Position numbers and translations under genes: made by a program | The notes under the pieces: generated by a model | Told to the model about the DNA's origin: nothing | Seen by the model: only the letters and a program-made list of their open reading frames with translations | Databases searched by the model: none | Assembly: GCA_022616195.1 (NCBI GenBank) | Contig: JAKEFG010000004.1 | Span: 1-32,652 of the forward strand | Direction: 5' to 3' | Origin: Candidatus Wolfebacteria bacterium | GTDB lineage: Bacteria; Patescibacteriota; Minisyncoccia; Phycocordibacterales; EsbW-18 | Length of the DNA stretch: 32,652 nucleotides | Shown: piece by piece, positions 7,772 through 14,881 of the stretch | How the letters are laid out: each line of letters begins with the position of its first letter | How positions within the stretch are numbered: position 1 is the stretch's first letter

Positions 7772-7778
7772 AGCCTAA

Positions 7779-7822
7779 GTATACCCCGCACCGTTTTTAA
7801 ATAAAAACGGTGCGGGGTATAC
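7779..7822. terminator. 44-bp palindrome: ATPase terminator overlapping the rmuC promoter
   Basis: The arms GTATACCCCGCACCGTTTTTA and their inverse (one central mismatch) form a stem of about 21 bp. On the minus strand it begins 5 nt after the ATPase stop and contains an internal T-run. Its last bases supply the TATACT -10 of rmuC, so one element appears to end one transcript and start the next. Confidence 0.75.
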
Positions 7823-7827
7823 CCTCC

Positions 7828-10461
7828 CTACGATTTTTTCCGAAACGCGATTACTTTGGCGCTCTCTATAGTGAGCAGGTTGAAGGCCGCGACGCCAAGT
7901 AAAATAAGCAGGTCGGTTCCCGAGAGCGCCGTTAGTGAAAGGAGCGAACGAAGCGCCGGAATAGTGAGCGCGGCAAGCAAGACAAGCGTGTTCGTCCCGA
8001 GCGCAACAATGAAGTAGCGATTGGTAAGAAAGTTGGCGTTCCAGAAGGGCTTACGAAGATGTTTGAGCGATACGGCGAAGAAAATGGCGTCAAAGGTGAG
8101 CACCACAAACATCACCGTGCGGATTTCTTCAATCGGGAGGGTAACAACGAAAAGAAGGAAAAAATAGAGCGCTACGCTGAACACACTCGTCACCAGCCCG
8201 GCAATAAAAATAAGCGTACGGACTTCCCCGGTCAGCACGGTTCTCGCCGTGCTTGACCGCGGATTGCGCCGCATTACGTCGCGTTCCGCCGGCTCAAACG
8301 CAAACGCAAAATTCAGGAGCCCTTCCGAAATGATGTTCACCCAGAGAATTTGCACGGGGAGAACTGGCAAGGGAAAGCCGCCGAGAATCGCCGTCGCAAC
8401 AAGGAATACCTCATGAAAACTGGTGGAAAACAAGTGCGTCACGACTTTCTTCAAGTTGTCCATAATACGCCGCCCCTCTTCAATCGCCGCCACGATAATG
8501 GAAAAGCTGTCGTTGAGGAGCACAAGATCGGACGCTTCCTTTGCCACCTCGGTGCCGCTTTCCACGGCAATACCGATGTCCGCGTGCCGCAATGCCGGCG
8601 CGTCGTTGATGCCGTCGCCCGTCATCGCGACCACCTCGCCCGATTTCTGGAGAACTTTCACGAGCCGCAACTTCTGCGTAGGCAAGACCCGTGCAAAGAC
8701 CTTTGCGCTGAGGAGTTTTTCAAGCAGTTCCTCGTCAGACAGCGCTTCAAGGGTACCCCCCTCATACACCTCTGTGTCTTCTCCGGCAATACCCGCGGCA
8801 ACCGCGATGGAGTGCGCCGTCTCTTTGCTGTCGCCGGTGAGCATAATGACGCGCGCACCCGCACTCTTAGCGCGCGCAATCGCCGCAGGCACATCCTCGC
8901 GGATTGGATCAGTAAAGGAAAGCAGGCCGTCAAACACCAGCCCGTCAAGCACGCCGCGGACTTCCGTGGCACTCGTCACTTCGGGAATGGCGTCCCACGA
9001 AACACGTTTATACCCTACAGCAAGAAACCGTTTCCCCTCCATGCCGCCCTCGTGCAGTACACGCCTGAAGTACGCCCGGTCGTCGTCCGTGATGTCACGG
9101 GTTTCTCCCTCCGCTGAAAATCGCTCCGCAGATGCAAGGAGGAGGTCAGGAGCGCCGGCAACCGCGAGTTCTCTAGACGCGCCGCGCTCGTAGAGCGCCG
9201 CCGCGAAACGGTTTTCCGATTCAAACGGAAGCGTATCAAGCCGTTCCCTCCCGTCCTGCAAACTGGTAAGCGTCACCCCTTGTTCGACACCCGCTTCAAG
9301 AAGCGCGAGCTCCATCGGCCTCCCGCGGACAGTAAGCGCATCGCCATCACCGCGATGCTCAACCAAGGCCTCGGTCGTCAGAAGCGCCGTTTCAAGCATT
9401 TCACGTCCGCGCACTTCCCCGTCTCTCGTATAGACGCCAGCGAGCCGCATTTTTGCTTCCGTGATAGTTCCCGTTTTGTCGGTGAAGATGACCGTCGTGC
9501 TTCCTAAGGTTTCAGCGGCAAGGAGATTTCGCACCAGCCCCTTACGCTCAAGGATTTTCTCCATGCCGATGGCAAGCACCGCCGTTACTGCCGCCGGAAG
9601 CCCTTCGGGAATGACGCTCACCGCAACCGCGACAGCCAAAAGAAGCATCTCGTCAATCGGATTTCCGCGAACCGTGCCGAGAACAAAAATAACCGTGACG
9701 ATGATGAGCACCAGGTATGACAGAAACACTGCGAGCTTTTTGATGCTCTTCTGGATTGGCGTTTCCGCCTCGCGCACTCCCTGCAAACTCTCGGCAATGA
9801 TGCCAAGCTCGGTCGCCCCGCCAGTGCGCACCACGACGCCGCGCCCCGAACCGGCAACAACCAGAGTTCCCATCCACACCATGTTAGCGCGCTCGGCAAG
9901 CGGTGTTTTGTGCGGAAGTAATTCAGTATCTTTATCAACCGGCAGCCACTCGCCGGTGAGCGGTGCTTCGTTTACGGCAAGACCGTGCGACTCGCACAGC
10001 CGCACGTCGGCAGGAACCGCCGAACCACTCGCAAGAAGCACGATGTCGCCAGGTACGAGCTCGCGCGCCGGTACGATTGCCCGCGCGCCCCCGCGGAGAA
10101 CCACCGCGCGCTCTTCCTGAGACGCGGAGAGTTTTTCAAACGCGCGCGAGGCGCGCGCTTCTTGGAATGTTCCAATCGCGACGTTGATGATAAGCGCGGC
10201 AAACACCACCGTCGCGTTGGTATACTCGGCAAGGAACACCGTCACTATACCGGCAAGGAGAAGCACCCAAACGAGAGGACTCTTAAATTGCTTGAGAGTG
10301 CGTTCTACAACGGTCTCACGGTGCTCGCGGGTAAATGCGTTGTCGCCGTATTTCACCCGTCGGCGCGCCACCTCGGCGTCGGAGAGCCCTTTCTCCAAAT
10401 GAACGTCAAGAGTGTGCAAGGCGTCGTGGTACGAACGGCTGTGCCAGAGAATGTCTGCCAT
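7828..10461 (-). CDS. Cation-transporting P-type ATPase (P2-type, Ca2+-ATPase-like)
   Basis: The protein has 877 residues, a full-length P2-type ATPase. It has an N-terminal cation-ATPase domain and an actuator region with the TGEWLPV form of the TGES motif. Helix M4 carries PEGLPA (about 284-289). The phosphorylation site is DKTGT (about 327-331), and TGDGINDAPALRHADIGIAV begins near 613. C-terminal helices include LWVNIISEGLLNFAFAFEP. PEGLP in M4 and the C-terminal helices suit a Ca2+ or Mn2+ pump, but selectivity cannot be fixed from this. TATACT (10471-10476) ends 9 nt before the ATG and no Shine-Dalgarno is seen. It is divergent from yqeY. Confidence 0.93.
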   Translation of the reverse strand: MADILWHSRSYHDALHTLDVHLEKGLSDAEVARRRVKYGDNAFTREHRETVVERTLKQFKSPLVWVLLLAGIVTVFLAEYTNATVVFAALIINVAIGTFQEARASRAFEKLSASQEERAVVLRGGARAIVPARELVPGDIVLLASGSAVPADVRLCESHGLAVNEAPLTGEWLPVDKDTELLPHKTPLAERANMVWMGTLVVAGSGRGVVVRTGGATELGIIAESLQGVREAETPIQKSIKKLAVFLSYLVLIIVTVIFVLGTVRGNPIDEMLLLAVAVAVSVIPEGLPAAVTAVLAIGMEKILERKGLVRNLLAAETLGSTTVIFTDKTGTITEAKMRLAGVYTRDGEVRGREMLETALLTTEALVEHRGDGDALTVRGRPMELALLEAGVEQGVTLTSLQDGRERLDTLPFESENRFAAALYERGASRELAVAGAPDLLLASAERFSAEGETRDITDDDRAYFRRVLHEGGMEGKRFLAVGYKRVSWDAIPEVTSATEVRGVLDGLVFDGLLSFTDPIREDVPAAIARAKSAGARVIMLTGDSKETAHSIAVAAGIAGEDTEVYEGGTLEALSDEELLEKLLSAKVFARVLPTQKLRLVKVLQKSGEVVAMTGDGINDAPALRHADIGIAVESGTEVAKEASDLVLLNDSFSIIVAAIEEGRRIMDNLKKVVTHLFSTSFHEVFLVATAILGGFPLPVLPVQILWVNIISEGLLNFAFAFEPAERDVMRRNPRSSTARTVLTGEVRTLIFIAGLVTSVFSVALYFFLLFVVTLPIEEIRTVMFVVLTFDAIFFAVSLKHLRKPFWNANFLTNRYFIVALGTNTLVLLAALTIPALRSLLSLTALSGTDLLILLGVAAFNLLTIESAKVIAFRKKS

Positions 10462-10470
10462 ACATCAACC

Positions 10471-10530
10471 AGTATATAGCAATTAGGCACTCCGCTTTAG
10501 CGAAAAACAAATACTTGCTACACTATGTAT
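10471..10530. promoter_or_regulatory. Divergent promoters for the ATPase gene and yqeY
   Basis: The minus-strand -10 TATACT (10471-10476) serves the ATPase. The plus-strand -10 TACACT (10519-10524) ends 6 nt before the ATG at 10531. Both imply leaderless or 2-3-nt-leader mRNAs. Confidence 0.5.
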
Positions 10531-10986
10531 ATGACACTCCACCAAAAGATAAAAGACGAAATAAAGACGGCAATGAAGGCGAGAGAGGGAGTGAAACTCC
10601 GCACGCTCCGCGGGCTCGTGGCGGCATTCACCAACGAGCTTGTCGCCAAGAAACAAAAACCCGACGGCGAGCTTGCCGATGCAGAGGCACTTACAGTCAT
10701 ACATCGCGAGGCGCGCAAACGGCGTGAATCCATTGAAAGTTTTGAAAAAGGCGGACGGCAGGACCTTGTGGCGGGCGAACAGGCGGAGCTCGCGGTACTC
10801 ACCGAATACCTGCCGGAGCTCATGAGTAAAGAAGAAATCCGTGCCTTCGTCACCGCCAAAAAAAATGAGCTCGGCATCACTGATGAGAGCAAAAAGGGAA
10901 TGCTGATGGGCACAGTAATGAAAGAACTGACTGGTCGCGCTGATGGAAATCTTGTGAAGGAAATAGTTGACGAACTTCTCAAATAA
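10531..10986 (+). CDS. yqeY: GatB/YqeY domain-containing protein
   Basis: The 151-residue protein covers the complete YqeY fold: N-terminal helices with IKDEIKTAMKAREGVKLRTLRGLVAAFTN, central EALTVIHREARKRRESIESFEKGGR, and a C-terminal YLPELMSKEEI...GMLMGTVMKEL segment. YqeY resembles the tail domain of the GatB amidotransferase subunit and is thought to contact tRNA; its cellular job is uncertain. The second ATG (10531) is preferred to 10525 because it stands 6 nt after TACACT, as in other genes of the window. A bidirectional hairpin follows. Confidence 0.9.
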   Translation: MTLHQKIKDEIKTAMKAREGVKLRTLRGLVAAFTNELVAKKQKPDGELADAEALTVIHREARKRRESIESFEKGGRQDLVAGEQAELAVLTEYLPELMSKEEIRAFVTAKKNELGITDESKKGMLMGTVMKELTGRADGNLVKEIVDELLK

Positions 10987-10993
10987 TTTGCAT

Positions 10994-11037
10994 ACAAAAA
11001 GTTGAAATCCCGCCTCGGAATTGCCGGTGGCGGGATT
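10994..11037 (-). terminator. Terminator between convergent yqeY and the small orphan gene
   Basis: The stem AATCCCGCC (11006-11014) pairs with GGCGGGATT (11029-11037). On the minus strand it is followed by TCAACTTTTTG, so it best fits the minus-strand gene, but the hairpin could also end yqeY. Confidence 0.65.
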
Positions 11038-11090
11038 CTTCCGACCTGTGGTCGGGTGATAGCCAGTTGAGGATGTTGCGAGGGTCTCGG

Positions 11091-11393
11091 TCAGGTGGCG
11101 ACGGCGGGATGGAGCGCGCGGTGGCGTTCGCGGACGAGCGGTTCCTTCTGCCGCGACACCGGCTCGGCGCCGTACTCGGCGAAACGAACCATCCGAATCG
11201 TCCTCTTGCTGGTGCCCGAGGTGCCCTCGAGCACCAGAGCGCCCCGCTCAAGCAGCGTTGGTACCTGCCGGCGAGCGACTGGCTTGTAGCCGATCTTCGC
11301 CTCGTCGAAGTCCGCGAGGGTGTTGCAACCCTCCGTGAGCATCTTCTCCACCTTACGACGGCTTGACCCGCTTACGACGATGCAGTCACACAT
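11091..11393 (-). CDS. Small orphan protein in a promoter/hairpin/SD cassette
   Basis: A 100-residue soluble, basic protein I do not recognise. It begins MCDCIVVSGSSRRKVEKMLTE, continues through IGYKPVARRQVPTLLERGALVL, and has an Arg-rich end. The start at 11393 is set by AGGAGG 4 nt upstream, a much stronger Shine-Dalgarno than core genes show. The leader carries two hairpins (11409-11440). A weak promoter pair (TTGTGT, 17 nt, TACTGT) lies near 11449-11477. It resembles the small genes at 25606-26493 and 29116-29403 in start architecture. An unidentified regulator or accessory protein; the reading frame itself is moderately supported. Confidence 0.5.
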   Translation of the reverse strand: MCDCIVVSGSSRRKVEKMLTEGCNTLADFDEAKIGYKPVARRQVPTLLERGALVLEGTSGTSKRTIRMVRFAEYGAEPVSRQKEPLVRERHRALHPAVAT

Positions 11394-11408
11394 CTCGCCT
11401 CCTCGGCT

Positions 11409-11440
11409 CCTAGAAAACAACTAGGCTACCGACGGTAGCC
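11409..11440 (-). promoter_or_regulatory. Two-hairpin leader of the 11091-11393 gene
   Basis: GGCTACC/GGTAGCC (11424-11440) and CCTAG/CTAGG (11409-11425) form adjacent stem-loops that overlap by two bases, just upstream of the Shine-Dalgarno. They could be an RNA control element or mRNA-stabilising structures. Confidence 0.4.
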
Positions 11441-11487
11441 TTTCCACTTAACACAGTAACACATTCACACAAACAACACAATTGTTA

Positions 11488-11643
11488 TCAACACACCTCC
11501 CCCACGGGACACGCCGCATCGGCAGTCATATCGTCCCGTACGATATACCCGCTCGCAATGACGATAATAACCAAACTCGCAAGCACAATCGCCACAAACC
11601 CCAAGAGGAACTTGAAAAATGTTTCGTTGAGCAACACCCCCAT
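11488..11643 (-). CDS. Small single-pass membrane protein
   Basis: A 51-residue peptide with one long hydrophobic helix (FFKFLLGFVAIVLASLVIIVIASGYIV) and a short polar tail ending in a Cys-containing segment. The ATG at 11643 lies 8 nt after a TATGCT -10 candidate; an in-frame GTG at 11685 would add 14 residues. Length and composition fit a real micro-membrane protein, but no homolog is recognised and there is no terminator. Confidence 0.4.
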   Translation of the reverse strand: MGVLLNETFFKFLLGFVAIVLASLVIIVIASGYIVRDDMTADAACPVGEVC

Positions 11644-11730
11644 ATAAAAATAGCATACCATCCAATACAAAAACCCAAAACGCACCAGTCATAATTTTTA
11701 GACGTCCAACGTCTCAAGATGTGTCGTCAC

Positions 11731-11755
11731 CACTTGGGAATCGGATTCCCAAATG
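11731..11755. repeat. REP-like palindrome, copy 1 (orphan)
   Basis: TTGGGAATC-G-GATTCCCAA (11734-11752) has the same core as the three palindromes at the RAYT gene 2.3-3 kb away. It sits in the intergenic gap downstream of the M23 gene's terminator. Confidence 0.8.
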
Positions 11756-11765
11756 TCTCTGGTGC

Positions 11766-11799
11766 GAAAAACAGAACGCCCCGCCTAGAGAGGCGGGGC
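11766..11799 (-). terminator. Terminator of the M23-family operon
   Basis: GCCCCGCCT (11778-11786) pairs with AGGCGGGGC (11791-11799). On the minus strand it is followed by GTTCTGTTTTT. It lies 42 nt past the stop of the 11841-13046 gene. Confidence 0.75.
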
Positions 11800-11840
11800 A
11801 CGGACACAGACAGAGGGACTGCGAGCAGGGCGGGACACGC

Positions 11841-13046
11841 TCACTCCGGCACGACGATGAGCCGCGGGCGGAGCGACTCGTCGGCGTTGTTGCTTGACGC
11901 GAAGATTGCCCACTGGTTGCCGTTCCCGTGGGGTCGGAGCTGGATGCCGTAGTTGGGATACGCGCCGCCCACCCAGTCGTTGTAGAGTGCGGTGATGTCG
12001 ACCAGAAACCACTCGTTGAGGAGAGGCCTGTCGGGGAGACGGCTCCCCACCTGCACGTCGGGGCGGTCTACCCACCAGAGGCGTTCTCTGTCGCGTCCCG
12101 TCCCACTGACACGCCAGTCCCAGTCCTCGAGCGGGCGGTCAAGGTAGAGGAGCTGGTTGAAACTCCCCGGCGAGCGGACGAAGAAGACCGCCACCCATGC
12201 CTGCTTCGCTCGCGGGAGACCCTCGGTGTTGAACTGGAGCAGAGCGTAGTACCAGTCGCTAAACCCTCCGGTGCGCAGTTCGTGGTCGTTGAGTCCCCCG
12301 CCAGGAGTGAAATCAACACCATCGTACGCGTAAGTGCTCGTTACCCAGATGTCTTTTCCGACTTCACCGGGTTCGTTTTCCACGAGGATGCAGGTGATGA
12401 TACCGCCGGGGGATGCGCCACAACCGGTGGGAAAGCTGGTGTTTGGTGGCTGAACGGGCGGACACTCGGTCCAGAGATGCTCGGAGCCGCAGGGTTCGGG
12501 GTAGTGAACGCTCGTGTCGTAGATGTCGTACGGGTCGCTCTTGTTCTCCGCGTACCCGCCGCAGTTCACTTCGTAGTGGAGATGGATCCTACCCTCTCGT
12601 GCAAGACCTGTCCTGCCAGCGACACCTATCAGGTCGCCCTGTGAGACGGTTTGCCAGTCGGCGAAGTCCTCACTCGTGATGTCGTTGCGAACCTCGCTGA
12701 GGTTCTTGAACGGCACTGTTGTGGTGCCGCGTTCGAGGTGGGCGTAGAGGGAGATGCGACGGCCGCAGAGTGGGCCTACTTCGTTGTGTACTTGTACAAC
12801 AAACTCCCCAAAATCACTGAGTTCGTCGTACACCGCAACAACGTATCCTTCCGCTGTCGCCCTCACTTCAAACGGCTCTGCCGGAGGGAACGCGTAGTCG
12901 ATGCCTCGATGGAGCGTCCCGTCGTCGTAGAACCAGCCCGACGTGAGTACGACTTCTCCGCTTCCGTACGGTAGGGTGAGGAAGTGCTGTTGAGCGAGAC
13001 ATGGCGCGGCGCAGAGCGCCAGCACCAGCGTGAGTGTTCTCTTCAC
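11841..13046 (-). CDS. Secreted M23-like peptidase with C-terminal DNRLRE-type domain
   Basis: The protein has 401 residues. Residues 1-18 form a signal peptide (MKRTLTLVLALCAAPCLA, likely cut before QQ). The region about 25-180 resembles the LytM/M23 endopeptidase fold, with HRGIDYAFPP (near 45, the HxxxD zinc motif) and HLHYEV (near 153, the HxH motif). Residues about 230-400 look like the DNRLRE beta domain of surface proteins, with WYYALLQFN, FLVDITALYNDW and NYGIQLRPHG before a final FASSNNADESLRPRLIVV. It may cleave peptidoglycan or a surface peptide outside the cell. The start is GTG, fixed by AGGAG 6 nt upstream. It is second in an operon, 13 nt after the gene at 13060-13857. Confidence 0.82.
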   Translation of the reverse strand: MKRTLTLVLALCAAPCLAQQHFLTLPYGSGEVVLTSGWFYDDGTLHRGIDYAFPPAEPFEVRATAEGYVVAVYDELSDFGEFVVQVHNEVGPLCGRRISLYAHLERGTTTVPFKNLSEVRNDITSEDFADWQTVSQGDLIGVAGRTGLAREGRIHLHYEVNCGGYAENKSDPYDIYDTSVHYPEPCGSEHLWTECPPVQPPNTSFPTGCGASPGGIITCILVENEPGEVGKDIWVTSTYAYDGVDFTPGGGLNDHELRTGGFSDWYYALLQFNTEGLPRAKQAWVAVFFVRSPGSFNQLLYLDRPLEDWDWRVSGTGRDRERLWWVDRPDVQVGSRLPDRPLLNEWFLVDITALYNDWVGGAYPNYGIQLRPHGNGNQWAIFASSNNADESLRPRLIVVPE

Positions 13047-13059
13047 CTAGTACTCCTTT

Positions 13060-13857
13060 CTAGAAGTCGAGTGAGTTGAGGATGGTTTGAAACTCAGGTG
13101 TCTGTTCGAGTGAGGGTTCGTACAGTGTTACAGAGATTACATCTGAGGCACCGTATGGAGCGCTGTACGCCACAAACGACCTCTCGTCACCAAGCGCTCT
13201 TGTTGACCGAAAGTAGATGTGATTACCAACAACCACCTCCGATATGTCTCCCTCGGCAACCGCTTGGGCAAGCAACCAGTCCCGGACCGTCGCGTTCCCG
13301 CGTAGCGAGTTGACGTGTACGAAGAAGAGCGCGTCCTCCCCGCCGAAGCTCGGCTCGTGGTCGTAGAAGAGCACCTTCCGCTCCAAGCCGCTTACCACCT
13401 CTTCCGCGAGCAGTTCCGGCGGGTAGCTCACCGTGAATCCCGCCTCTTCGCCCGCCGTCGGCCACACGATAACCACGTCGATGTTGAGGTGGCTCGGGTA
13501 GGCGCGGTTGGGCGGGCCGTCCTGACGGAGCTTGAGCTGTCCCTCAAGTTCCGTTCCGTCTTCTGCATCCGCGGACGGTGTGAAGGTGAGTACTACCTCG
13601 CGGGTCTCACCTTTCGCGATGTTACCGAGCGCACTCGGTTCTGCCGAGACAACACCTGTGATGTCGCCTTCGAACGTGATGATGACACTCTCCATGTCCT
13701 TCCGGGCAGTGAGAGCGACCGTCTGCACGGTCTCCTCGCCCGCGACGAGTTCAAGAGTGATATCGTTCGGATCCCATGACGCCGGGGTTGATGCCGAGAG
13801 CGCGGCAGCGCCGATGAGTACCACCGCCACGACGATGACTACGATTTGCTTTTTCAT
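13060..13857 (-). CDS. Exported Ig-like/beta-rich protein, partner of the M23 gene
   Basis: The 265-residue protein has a hydrophobic N-terminus (residues 4-20) ending in ALSASTPA, a signal peptide or anchor. A beta-rich segment (about 30-130) resembles bacterial Ig-like/NPCBM-associated repeats (ITLELVAGEETVQTVALTARKD; GETREVVLTFTPSADAEDG). A second domain (about 145-265) resembles surface-lipoprotein PsbP-like folds (FTVSYPPELLAEE, HIYFRSTRALGDERSFVAYSAP). The function is unknown. The ATG at 13857 stands exactly 6 nt after TATACT (13864-13869), so the transcript should be leaderless; the next gene relies on a Shine-Dalgarno. Likely co-expressed with the secreted peptidase. Confidence 0.75.
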   Translation of the reverse strand: MKKQIVVIVVAVVLIGAAALSASTPASWDPNDITLELVAGEETVQTVALTARKDMESVIITFEGDITGVVSAEPSALGNIAKGETREVVLTFTPSADAEDGTELEGQLKLRQDGPPNRAYPSHLNIDVVIVWPTAGEEAGFTVSYPPELLAEEVVSGLERKVLFYDHEPSFGGEDALFFVHVNSLRGNATVRDWLLAQAVAEGDISEVVVGNHIYFRSTRALGDERSFVAYSAPYGASDVISVTLYEPSLEQTPEFQTILNSLDF

Positions 13858-13904
13858 ACCTTTAGTATACCTCCTCTGTGTGTGTTGTGAAGAACTTATG
13901 TGCA

Positions 13905-13926
13905 CAAGCCGCCACATGGCGGCTTG
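13905..13926 (-). terminator. Perfect hairpin downstream of the RAYT gene
   Basis: CAAGCCGCCA and TGGCGGCTTG form a perfect 10-bp stem with a 2-nt center, 108 nt after the transposase stop and upstream of the next promoter. There is no T-run, so its terminator role is uncertain. Confidence 0.4.
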
Positions 13927-13990
13927 GTATTTCCGAGGAGAGTATAACAGGTTACAACACTACCACCAACACCCCACTGCAACGACCCCC

Positions 13991-14013
13991 ACTTGGGAGT
14001 CCGACTCCCAAGT
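13991..14013. repeat. REP-like palindrome, copy 2 (3' side of RAYT)
   Basis: ACTTGGGAGTC-C-GACTCCCAAGT is a perfect palindrome with 11-bp arms, 20 nt beyond the transposase stop codon. It differs from the other copies by a compensated A/G and T/C change, which keeps pairing. Confidence 0.88.
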
Positions 14014-14033
14014 TACATGAGGGGGTAAAGAGA

Positions 14034-14714
14034 TCAGGGCTCAAACACTCCCGCAAGTTTGGTGTCGTCGTCTTCAATTGCTCGGCGGCGTCTGGCAATT
14101 CCCTTAATGGTACTCTCGGCGAAGCGCACGTAGTCAGGACGGCTCCGGAACTGCTCAAGAATAATTTCTTTCCCACAGAATCCTTCCGGTATCCTGCCTC
14201 GGTACTCACCCCAACTGGAGCACACTAATTGAGACGTCCGACCGCTAAATTTGGGATGCACGCGGTCGTTGAGGTTCACGTACGCGCTGACATGCAGAAG
14301 CTGTTCGTTCGTCTCAATATGCACCGCCTTGAACTTCCCCTGAAAGAGTGCACCGCTCCGTTTGTGCCGCTCGTTGAAATAGTTTGTGTATCCAATGCCA
14401 AGCCGCTGCATAAACTTTGAAATTCCGCGTGAAGCAACCTGTTTAAGAATCAGATGGTAATGATTCGGATTGGCGCAATATGCAACAATCTCTACCAACT
14501 TGGGAATCCGATTCCCAAGTTGGACGTCAGCATTCCTGTTCTTTTTGTTGAATGAGTACTCATAGATACTCCCAATGGGATTAAGTGTATTGAAGTATCG
14601 CAAACTCTCCAGAAAGCGTTCCGAGTCGGGCTGATCCATTACAATCTGACGCTTATCAACACCGCGGTTGAAAACGTGGTAATACTCCCCCGTCGCTAGC
14701 GGAACCTTTCTCAT
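14034..14714 (-). CDS. REP-associated tyrosine transposase (RAYT, IS200-like Y1 family)
   Basis: The protein has 226 residues. It opens with VPLATGEYYHVFNRGVDKR, the family N-terminus. The HUH metal motif is NPNHYHLIL, and the downstream RLGIGYTNYFNERHKRSGALFQGKFKAVHI segment holds the likely catalytic Tyr. RAYTs nick and join single-stranded DNA at REP palindromes. Here matching palindromes flank the gene on both sides (13991-14013 and 14731-14753). A third, perfect 14-bp-arm copy (14495-14523) lies inside the coding sequence and encodes QLGNRIPKL just before the conserved LVEIVAYC strand. The frame stays open through it. The start at 14714 fits homologous protein starts; a TACTCT lies 8 nt upstream. 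Confidence 0.9.
   Translation of the reverse strand: MRKVPLATGEYYHVFNRGVDKRQIVMDQPDSERFLESLRYFNTLNPIGSIYEYSFNKKNRNADVQLGNRIPKLVEIVAYCANPNHYHLILKQVASRGISKFMQRLGIGYTNYFNERHKRSGALFQGKFKAVHIETNEQLLHVSAYVNLNDRVHPKFSGRTSQLVCSSWGEYRGRIPEGFCGKEIILEQFRSRPDYVRFAESTIKGIARRRRAIEDDDTKLAGVFEP
14495..14523. repeat. REP-like palindrome, copy 3 (inside the RAYT coding sequence)
   Basis: CCAACTTGGGAATC-C-GATTCCCAAGTTGG is perfect with 14-bp arms, the longest of the four copies. Its 29 bp plus flanks keep the transposase reading frame. Confidence 0.9.
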
Positions 14715-14730
14715 ATACACCAAGAGTACT

Positions 14731-14753
14731 ATTTGGGAATCGGATTCCCAAGT
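14731..14753. repeat. REP-like palindrome, copy 4 (5' side of RAYT)
   Basis: TTGGGAATC-G-GATTCCCAA (14733-14751) is extended by one wobble and one A:T pair. It lies where the -35 region of the transposase promoter would be, so binding there could repress the gene. Confidence 0.85.
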
Positions 14754-14784
14754 GGGGATAGATAGAGTGGGGGGGGTGAGAAAT

Positions 14785-14830
14785 ACAAAAACCACCCACC
14801 TTACCAGAATGGTAAGGGGGTGGTTTTTGT
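14785..14830. terminator. Bidirectional terminator, surface-protein gene / RAYT boundary
   Basis: A roughly 20-bp stem (ACAAAAACCACCC... paired with ...GGGTGGTTTTTGT, one bulged A) has a 5-nt loop. It gives a T-run after the stem on both strands, and lies 50 nt past the stop of the 14882-16843 gene. Confidence 0.9.
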
Positions 14831-14881
14831 ATCTGCTCGTAGAGCAGAAGGACCAGACGTGTCAGTCAACCAAAAACTAGG

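Noticed and set aside
8350-9193. Two overlapping plus-strand open frames of about 255 codons inside the ATPase gene
   Set aside because: Antisense shadows; the minus strand carries all P-type ATPase motifs.
11928-12644. 238-codon plus-strand open frame opposite the M23 gene
   Set aside because: The minus-strand frame has a signal peptide, zinc-motif residues, a Shine-Dalgarno and a terminator; the plus frame has none.
11731-14753. The four TTGGGAATC palindromes as ordinary terminators
   Set aside because: No T-run follows them, one is inside a gene, and sequence (not only structure) is shared with copies at a RAYT gene.
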